A stretch of 64,000 nt of DNA from Mesostigma viride. Taxonomy: Eukaryota; Streptophyta; Mesostigmatophyceae; Mesostigmatales; Mesostigmataceae. Under the pieces are notes generated by a model, which was given only the letters and a program-made list of their open reading frames with translations, searched no databases and was not told the origin of the DNA. A program made the translations under genes and the position numbers. The first letter of the stretch is position 1; each line of letters begins with the position of its first letter. Positions 56,101 to 64,000 of this stretch are shown here, piece after piece. The stretch covers positions 4,782,477-4,846,476 of the forward strand of contig RPFO01000104.1 of assembly GCA_009746045.1 (NCBI GenBank), given 5' to 3'.

Positions 56101-59100
56101 TGGGGTTGAGTGGGGGAACATACTGGATTTGCTCAACATGATCTATTAACGCATAGGGTGGGGTTGAGTGGGGGAACATACTGGATTTGCTCAACATGAT
56201 ATATTAATGCATGCAGTCAACTCGCGCAAATGGCAGTTGAGGCTGGTGCATGAGCATTCGCATAATTTTAGCAAGGAGCATGGGCACAGGTATAATCACA
56301 AGATAGTGCATGGCCGTTAGACTGGTCGTGGGGGTGGGCATTGGCTTGGGCTCGTGGGAAGGAGGGGGGGGGGGGGGCACAAACGGGGCCTGGCGCTGGG
56401 GCAAAGGCAGGGGCATATCAGAGGGCACAGGTGAGTCCCCCCCCGCTGCACCGCCCTCTCTGGAACCAATTGTTTTCAATGTCTTTGCCTTTTGAGTGTT
56501 CACCATGCTCTAAACAAGATTAGAGAAACACAGCGGTTTGTCTGGCACCATGACACACCATGGATTCGCATCGGCAGTACAAGTGTATGTTCTTTGCAGA
56601 TATCTAAGCATTGTAGATCGCTCAGTACTATTTTTGTTTTCGGGATAAGGTGTGGTATGACCATTAAAGCGCTGTCATTGCCCACCCTGTTCTGCATGAA
56701 TATCAGATATGCAATCTGAGCTGCTCTTTATTTGTGTTAGTTCTAGGACCATGTTTTAAAGCAGACATGTGATTAAATTGTTTACAATGACAAGTGCTGA
56801 CTTTGCTATTCTGCTTCCTTGCTCGTTCATCCCGGTGCACAGGAAGCGTGAGGGAAAACATCTTGTTCGGATCCGAGTTTAATGAGGAACGCTACAAAGA
56901 TGTAAGCCTGAGCAGGTTATACGTCATCGAGCTATCTCTTCGCCATGAGACGGAAAAGCCAAAGTTGTCATCATCTCTCTGCAAAAACTCATGAATAAGA
57001 AGCAATGTGCACAAAGATTGCGCTCCCGGCTGCTTAGCAAGCTGTTTTAACCACCTTGTTCAATTGTTCTCGTTGCCTGACTGTTACTTGTCCTGCAGGT
57101 TATTGACGCATGCGCCCTCTACGCTGACCTGGCGTCCTTGCCAGACGCCGATTTGACGGAAATTGAAGAACGAGGAGCTAATCTGAGGTAACATGGCCAA
57201 CCTATAGTTTTTGCGTTACACCAGCCATGCATTGCAAATTAAGGTACTACTGCAACTTCCTCGAAGTCCCCGCAATGATGTACGAATACCAATAAGAGGT
57301 TGCTTTGCGAAGCCGTAGTAGCTCATCGGATCGTGTAGTTGTTTGTCATTGACGTCAATGGCGTGCTAGTTTTTATGTTCAGCGGGTGTCTCATTTCCAA
57401 ACTTTTCCTTTGTTATTGATTGTCGGGATTGGCAACATCCCCACCAAAATGTTTTGAGTTTCCTGCCATAACCTCACGCGACACAGATTCTGCTTTATTA
57501 CATGAGACCCTGGCCATGCTGCATGGCAAGTTTCTGAGGTAGTTTCGATGGCACATGCAAAAAGGTGCATGGAGGCGAGGTTTGAATGCTAGCCGGATGT
57601 CACCTTCTTCTTGACGTTTTTTACTAACACAAAGAAGTTTCCATATGGCTCCCATTTACATGCAAGGGTGTTCTAGGAAAATACTGAAGGCCGGCCTGCA
57701 GGGGGCTCGTGATTCTCAATCCTGGTGTGCGTACATCCCGCATAAGCATATCAAAAATATAGTTTGGGCTATGGTTTGGGATGCCTTAGGATCAGGAGAC
57801 CCCTATAGTCGCGAAATCGTGTGAGAGGTCTTGTGTTCGATTCCAGTATGTCACCAAAATTTTCACTGGCGGAATTCTGTGCACAGAGGATGCCCATGGA
57901 TGCACATGGATGCACCAATGAAATGCGCTCAGAGACCGCATACGCCAAGGATGGCAACATATAGTTGCATGAACAAGTAAGGCTTTGCTTCATTGGTTAC
58001 AAATCTACCTGCTGCCGTTTCGAATGGGCCTGATGCCTGTCTACCACGTCACTGGTTGTCATCCTCGGGGACTGTCCCGCTTGCTCATCTTGTTGCGTTG
58101 TCTTGCCGCGTTGCCAGCGGCGGGCAGCGGGCACGGGTCGCGCTGGCGAGGGCGGCGTACGCCGCGGCCGACATCGCGCTGCTGGATGATCCCCTCTCCG
58201 CCGTCAGTATATGGCGCAGACCCGCAATTCGCTAGCAATGGTTTCTAGGCCTTCTGATTTTGTTTGTGTTTCACTGGCATGTGAGCGGTTGGAGCGTATG
58301 TTTGCCTCCTAATAACATAAGTAGCAAGGTTGGATATTATTTTTTGTGGGGACGTCCTCACAACTTGCACATACGAATCTGTGCCTGCACATTTAGGGAG
58401 GATTTGACACCACATCATAAAGTTCAAAACTTTTTATTTATGACTAGCACCAAATCCGCTTATCAAACAAAGTAGTCAGTAGATGTCCTGCATGCAAGCG
58501 GGTCTGCATGTCAGCCACTGATCGTGCCCACCATACCGTGCTATGCCTTTTGCTCAAGGAAGGATTCGGGCGTTTCTTTGTCTGTGCACAGCCAGCCTGG
58601 GGTATCCCAAACGAATATGAGCCATCTGGAAGTTTGTTGCTGGCTAGGAGCAGGATACTTAGTTAGCGGTCACGTGCAGAAGTTGACAGCGATCGTGTTG
58701 GCTGGTCGCCTGCCTGCCTCTTTTTCCCTACTTGGCCTGTAACGGTGGTTATTCCTCCTTCAGGTTGACCCCGGCGTGGCCAAGCACCTCTTCTCCCGCT
58801 GCATCCGTGGCCTGCTGTCAGACCGGACCGTTGTGCTGGTGACACATCAGCTGCAGTTCCTCCCAGAGTAAGCGGATCGGATCGGTTGTATGAGAGTATA
58901 GTAACCGGGTTTGGCCAGAGTAGCTTATTGTCGACAGCATCTTTTTTCATCCATGCCATCTATTCCTCTCTGAGTAGTATTTAAAAGCAGAGGTAAGCTG
59001 AGTCCCATGTGCGTTGTGCTTAACTCAGCATGACTGGTGGGGCAGGTTACTGCAGGCGGTAGATGCACTCTCTAACCTTTGAGAGCGACAACTGTGTGGC

Positions 59101-62100
59101 ACTGGTGGAGCCGGCACAGACGCTTCGACATCAGCTGCCGCACGCCTAATTCCGTTGGTTTCTCTGAAATTGCAGGCCAAAGGCTCTAGCTTTCATCCAT
59201 TTTCGGTTTCCTTGCATTGTACCTGGTGGATTTAATGCTACTGTACCTTGGGATCTATCTCTTTGGATCTGTCCCTGTTGTCCAGGTGCGACTATGTGTT
59301 TGTGATGGACGATGGCGTGATTGCGCATAAGGGCACCTACGACCAGCTGAGGAAAGTGCTCGACTTTTCGAGTGTCCTGGATGACGAGGCAGGCGCAGGG
59401 GCAAGCCCCGTGAAGCAGAGAGTCCCTGTGGGCCCGGTATGTCAATGAGGGAGGTTATTGGAACCGCACGTTTGCTACATTGTGGACTCGGGGGACGTTG
59501 CATATTTTTCTCAACCAGCACTTCTTCGATCTAGTGTTGCTACATGTCATGAGACACTGCTGTCTCAAGGCCTGCTGAATGCCGTGTAAGCGCAAATTCC
59601 TCTTCCCCTTTCTTAGCATTCTTTCAGTGGCCACCTGATACCTGCGCTTGGCAATAAGAGGCCTGAGCTTTTTCTGCTGTCCACTTATGCCGACCTCCTA
59701 CGAACTTTCGCAGCACAAAGAAGAAATTTTATGTCATCTTAGTTAGGAGACTCCTTCCATGTAATGCGACGAAAGGCTGCAAGTTTTGTTCGCACATCAA
59801 CTAACGTTTGCACAACAACCTGTGTGGCGTGTGCATGTGTGCAGGCGCCGCGTCACGAGGAGATCGCGCCAGCGCCGGCGGCACCAGGTCGGTACACCGC
59901 ACATTCATCTTGCATAGCTATGCTTTGCTACCAGGCAAAAACCGGTCGATACTACAAATACAAAGTCGATCTATGGAAGGGCGATAAAAAAGATGAGTAC
60001 AAATCAGCAATACATGCTAACAGACTCATACTTCCGTCCAAGGACTTTAAAAAACATTTTAAAAGGAGCCTCGTTGCACGAGCCTGGTGCATTCAAACAA
60101 CCCAGGTGCCCCTGGAACCCATGCATTTTGCTCGTGTTTGTGCGTGATCGGCTCCTCCCTTGCGCTCGAACGTGCTTGCCTTGTTTTTCTCGCATCTATC
60201 GTCTCCTACAACCCACCCAAATTGTGTGTATATGATAATGCCCCCTCCCAAAGCCCCTCCAAAGGAGCCTACGCTAAATAAAAACCATTTCTAGCATCTG
60301 AGATATCACCCAGAAAACATTATCCAACTGAGACATGACTCGATGGATGCACTAATACTTGTGTCTGCTAAACCAGCTCCAGCCCTTTTCCCAGAAGGCC
60401 TTCCTCTCCCATCTCCACGCTTTGCTCTCTTCATACCACTGGCATTCCGACGCCTCTTTTTTGTCCTATGCCTCTTTTTTGTACCTTTTTCCGTTAATTC
60501 TTGCAGCAGCTGCTGCTGCTCACCGATGCAGCATCGATATAGACCAAGGTGCGTGCCGAGCAAGCCCACGTGTGCACTCTACATTAGTACCAATATGTTT
60601 GAAATGATGCTCGTGCAATGACCGAGGTCCGCATGTTTGAGCACGTTTTTCGATGCTTCGCAGGCACGGCCATCGAATGCCAGTATGTAACTCAGTCTCA
60701 CTTTCATATGCCAGTTTACCCCTCAGTGACAATAATGGTATAGTGGTATAGCACTGGCAGCCCCCTTGGAGATGATCTCCAAGGGTTACTGCCTTAGCAT
60801 TCACATCTGCTATCCATAATGTGTTGAGTTAGCTGCTGAGACTTCCGCAATGTTCATGCTGCATTTGATAAGTGTCTCAAGTCTAAGGGATAACACAGCA
60901 TGGGGCTTCGTAGCTTCGTGATTGATCAATTCTTTGCACGCGGGGTTGTCAACTCTTGGCACTGTATCCTACTGACTGAGTTTTTAAGGGCATTTCATTA
61001 GCGATTTAAAGCTTACCCACGCATATTTGAATGCATCGGGCTCCTTTACCATGTATCACCCCAACAGGGCTAGCGCACCCCCTGCTACCCGTCTCCCTGA
61101 CCCAGACGCATCAAGCCACCGCCATCGAGTCAAGGAGCACGGGCTCTGTCAAGCTGTGGGTGGTGCTCGCCTACATCAAATACATGGGCTTCTTCACTTT
61201 CACGGTCGTCATGGCCTTGATGGTGGGGGGGCAGGCAGCGTACATCTTGTCGGACTGGTGAGTTGGCTTGCCTCTGAGTAGTCAGTCTGGAACAGCAGCT
61301 CGCTGCGGCATACAATGGTTATAACGGAAACCTTGCCTTATTAAATTAAAAAGTGTTTTCTGTTGTTCTGTCTAAGGCAGTAAAATGGTGATGAATTGAA
61401 GCCCGGTTGTTCTCCATTCGACAGATGGAAAGAGGTGTGAAACGATTGCGTGCTCGTGTCCTGCAGCATCGAATCCTGGCTGTGTTGGGATTACTGCCAG
61501 CTCTAATTAAATGTCCTTACTGGTGTTCTAATTAAATGTCCTTACTGGTGTTCTAATTAAATGTCCTTACTGGTGTTCTAATTAAATGTCCTTACTGGTG
61601 TTCTAATTAAATGTCCTTACTGGTGTTCTAATTAAATGTCCTTACTGGTGTTCTTGCAGGTTCCTTGCGAACTGGGCAAGGAGCAAGCCAGGGGGCGAAA
61701 AGGAGAACCTGCGCCTCTATGGGGTACGCGTGCAAGCACATGAATCACAGTTTTGCTGAATCTTGTATCATTTCTCAACCTTGTTCTACTAACAACAGCC
61801 CTAGACATGCACGTCTTTAACATGCATGACTGTGTTGCGCATGCAGCTGTGATAAGAAATGATTGAAATTCACTAAAGCTGGCAGTAGTCGCCCTCCTAG
61901 GCTCGTGCAAAAGGGGGGGGGGGGGGGTCTGGAACTACGCAACTGATGCTTCAAGTATTCTTACTCATTCACTACTACTAAGTTGAGTATGGATCCATGG
62001 TTGGCTGTCATGGAAGGAGCCACAATGACGTCTTTTCTATCCTCCATAAATGGATGGACCCTCATGTTCTACCAGTGTTGTACACAGCGACGGTAGGATG

Positions 62101-63768
62101 TGATCTAGACACCACTCACCCATTTTTTCTCCTATTTAAAAAAAAATTCTTAAAGCACAGTATACAGGAAATGCCTACTGAACACAGCTCAATTTAAACA
62201 CGATCTCCATCGCCCCCACACCCTTGTGCCTGCCCGCATTGATCCACCCAGGTTCTGATCGCCGCCACCGTGGCCCTCTCCTTCTCCCGTGCGCCGCTCT
62301 TCTTCTACATGGCCATCCGTGCCGCGTCGCGACTGCACGCGGCAATGCTGCGCACGCTGCTGCGCGCGCCGCTCTCCTTCTTCCACAAGAACCCTGCGGG
62401 CCGCGTGTTGAACCGATTCGCAGCCGACCAGGGCACCGTGGACGACCAGCTGCCGCTGCAGTTGTTCAGCTTCTTCCAGGTGAACTAGATGGGTAATTAT
62501 ATCAGTTAGTAAGGATAATCGACCTGAACCAAAAGGACAATGCATTGCAAACGGGTTGACAGTAAAAACATGGGATTCCAAGCTAACCTAGGGCCTAGGG
62601 GATGACGAGCAACGTACGAACTACACGACATATTCTGTCTCAACAGTATGGTCCCAGACGTGAGGCTATGCTTCTTTTTATGAGCTGCAGCCGCAGGGTC
62701 GCGAGGCTAGACTGTGCCGGAACCACAGGGGGACACGACAGGCTGCGAATATGGGAACCACAGGGGGACACGACAGGCTGCGAATATGGGAACCACAGGG
62801 GGACACGACAGGCTGCGAATATGGGAACCACAGGGGGACACGACAGGCTGCGAATATGGGAACCACAGGGGGACACGACAGGCTGCGAATATGGGAAACA
62901 CAGGGGGACACGACAGGCTGCGAATATGGGAACCACAGGGGGACACGACAGGCTGCGAATATGGGAACCACAGGGGGACACGACAGGCTGCGAATATGGG
63001 TGGCGATAGGAGTACCAGCACAGAACAATGTGACATTTTCGTGGTTCCAGGGGAGACCAACGTGAGACGCTGTTCCGTTCTGCACCGGGGGAGCAGGGAG
63101 AGGCTGATTGTGGTATATGGCTCTTATGAGCTAGCTGCTGCTGATTGGATTGAAACGACTTCTTTTGCTTTAGAAACTTGTGGAAGGTGGAGCGCATTCG
63201 TAAGTGGTGATGAGGTTTTGCTGCTGGTGTGTCCAAAGCAAGGGGGGACGTGTGGCATTGTATTGCTAGTTATAATAACAGGCAGACAGTAGGTTCAGGA
63301 CCGTTAAGAGGTGGGAGGGATAGGCGAGTAACCAGGGTCTTAGTTAGCGGTGGGAAATGCCTAAAATTGTGTGATAGCATCGCCATGGTAGTGCTTTAGT
63401 GGCATTTTTACCTTTTTGGCAAGGCCTCTAGTACGCCGAGAATCTAAGGCGCTGCGCCATGATCTCAAAAACTCTGCCCGTCATCGTCCTGCCTTCACTT
63501 CCCGAGAGGGACAGGAAGATCGTCCGCAGCAATAGGAATCCGAAGCCTGAGTGAGGGTCGCAGCCTCGGTGATTTTGCTATGAAACAAGTAGTGTTGTTT
63601 ACTGGGAGCCTACCTGGTGGGATAAAGTCAACCATGATGCACTGATCGCATGTATGCCCGTACAATTTTGCAGTTGTCCTTCATCTGCCTGGGCACCCTG
63701 GTGCTGGTCGTCATGGGCGTCCCCTGGGTGGCGCTCCTAATCGTGCCCCTTTTCCTCGTCTTCTTGAG
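44174..63768 (+). CDS. ABCC (MRP-type) ABC transporter, 3' end outside window
   Basis: An ATP-driven exporter of the ABCC subfamily. 25 exons join in phase for 1,042 codons: 44174-44287, 44528-44659, 45249-45407, 46126-46205, 47566-47645, 48408-48538, 49206-49310, 49779-49859, 50765-50856, 51519-51669, 52427-52522, 53073-53670, 54330-54409, 54991-55095, 55662-55677, 56843-56901, 57099-57187, 58118-58202, 58764-58867, 59286-59436, 59845-59887, 61068-61257, 61660-61723, 62252-62479 and 63674-63768. The start is short, with no TMD0 ([13 protein letters not shown]). TMD1 spans exons 3-11. NBD1 has Walker A GKVGSGKSS (632-640), the signature LSGGQ (722-726), Walker B IALLDDP (742-748) and the H-loop THQ (778-780). 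The Asp after Walker B, where a catalytic Glu usually sits, is usual for ABCC NBD1. TMD2 begins in exon 22; NBD2 lies beyond the window. Exon 12 adds a long linker. The substrate is unknown. Confidence 0.9.
49404..49427 (+). repeat. Copy of exon 7's end and donor in ABC intron 7
   Basis: GCGCTCATCCCGCTGCAG followed by GTACGT repeats the exon 7 end (49293-49310 and its donor) with one mismatch, 111 bp downstream. A TGA blocks read-through in frame. Confidence 0.85.
49531..49592. repeat. 8-bp tandem repeat (GTGGAATA)n
   Basis: About seven copies in ABC intron 7. Confidence 0.92.
52919..53022 (+). mobile_element. LINE C 3' end inserted in ABC intron 11
   Basis: 104 bp matching 36220-36320, including GATGCAGACGATATTTGT and TACTCCGTGGCATGC and ending CGCAAGTACTT. 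A perfect 8-bp duplication, GAACTAAT, flanks it at 52911-52918 and 53023-53030. The tail is one unit long. Confidence 0.85.
53265..53340 (+). repeat. 12-bp coding repeat in ABC exon 12
   Basis: Six units of GAGTCTAACCAC type encode ESNH or ESKH repeats in the TMD1-NBD1 linker. The period is a multiple of three, so the frame is kept. Confidence 0.9.
55662..55677 (+). other. 16-nt microexon of the ABC transporter
   Basis: CATTCCAG precedes and GTGAGAGG follows. The 16 nt read PFIMA plus the first base of Gly, entering in phase 0 and leaving in phase 1. This joins YVAQQ (exon 14) to [10 protein letters not shown] (exon 16) and restores the family pattern QxPWIxxGTIRENILFG, here with Phe for Trp. 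Confidence 0.85.
55751..56210. repeat. 58-bp minisatellite in ABC intron 15
   Basis: About eight nearly identical copies of a unit with GGTGGGGTTGAGTGGGGG and TGCTCAACATGATC; only one site (TTG or TCG) varies much. Confidence 0.95.
57766..57850 (+). repeat. SINE-like repeat copy in ABC intron 17
   Basis: Homologous to 27504-27582. This copy has GTTCGATTCC, one base from a canonical RNA polymerase III B box, but its arms do not pair as a tRNA. Confidence 0.5.
61503..61650. repeat. 25-bp tandem repeat before the exon 23 acceptor
   Basis: Six copies of CTAATTAAATGTCCTTACTG plus GTGTT run up to the acceptor TTCTTGCAG at 61651-61659. Each unit carries CTAAT, a branch-point-like sequence, and a pyrimidine-rich end. 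Confidence 0.92.
62719..63000. repeat. 35-bp minisatellite in ABC intron 24
   Basis: Eight near-identical copies of a unit with GGAACCACAGGGGGACACGA and CAGGCTGCGAATATG. ORFs reading through it on both strands are artefacts. Confidence 0.95.
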
Positions 63769-64000
63769 GTGGGCTTGATAATGACTACTGGTGCTGCTGC
63801 ACATTTTCCTTTCCTGCAAGTGGATCTAGCCGATCAATCTGTGACTCCTTACCTGCATTACTGCTCTATCTTTCATCGCTATTTTCATGACTGTCCTTCA
63901 TCACTAGTGGCACGCCTTCAAATGACCTTGCTTGTATTGGGATGCTGCAAAACATCAGGGTCATGAGCCACGTGGCGCTCAGGTTTACTTGCTACCAACT

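Noticed and set aside
60508..60550. Possible extra 42-nt exon of the ABC transporter
   Set aside because: Acceptor and donor are present and the phase fits, but the encoded Ala run and RCSIDIDQ have no family counterpart; exons 21 and 22 already join in phase.
62602..63292. ORFs of 100-200 codons on both strands
   Set aside because: They read through the 35-bp repeat in an ABC intron; no splice or family evidence.

Overview
The window reads as nuclear DNA of a eukaryote. It has genes split by GT-AG introns, non-LTR retrotransposons with target-site duplications, piggyBac and hAT relics, and long micro- and minisatellites. The exchanger gene belongs to a family best known from plants and green algae and carries a plastid-type N-terminus. 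I therefore infer a photosynthetic protist, most likely a green alga; the species cannot be named from the sequence. There are no bacterial operons, no CRISPR array and no rRNA gene.

Layout. From 1 to about 15.1 kb is a graveyard of nested mobile elements: a LINE reverse transcriptase (LINE A), an internally deleted piggyBac gene, several 5'-truncated LINEs (B, C, D, E), a complete ORF1-only retroelement, a 1.7 kb hAT-type element and a 184-bp satellite. From 15.3 to 17.1 kb are three adjoining tetranucleotide arrays. From 18.5 to 19.7 kb is a 54-bp minisatellite. From 21.6 to 32.9 kb, plus strand, is a DEAD-box helicase gene whose conserved core resembles DDX20/Gemin3; I could join seven exons in frame (1,242 residues). 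From 33.2 to 37.0 kb is a second nest of retroelements, including another ORF1-only copy. From 42.96 back to 37.20 kb, minus strand, is an EF-hand Na+/Ca2+-exchanger-like (NCL) gene; seven exons join in frame (703 residues). From 44.17 kb to beyond the right edge, plus strand, is an ABCC (MRP-type) ABC transporter; 25 exons join in frame for 1,042 codons (TMD1, NBD1 and the start of TMD2). The exchanger and the transporter are divergently arranged around a 1.2 kb spacer.

How the genes relate. The three genes look like ordinary housekeeping or transport loci: an RNP-assembly helicase, a cation exchanger and a solute exporter. They share no obvious pathway. They do share a structural habit: introns filled with minisatellites, short retroelement insertions and, in several cases, tandem copies of an exon's 3' end together with its 5' splice site.

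The most interesting signals are five. (1) A family of non-autonomous retroelements that encode only an ORF1-like protein and share their 3' terminal hairpin with LINE A. (2) Two successive LINE insertions into the same 12-bp target. (3) Repeated duplication of exon-end plus donor-site segments in three unrelated genes. (4) A 16-nt microexon in the ABC transporter. (5) A 1.7 kb hAT-like element with a perfect 8-bp target duplication. All exon joins are my own reading by phase and conserved motif; no transcript data were available.
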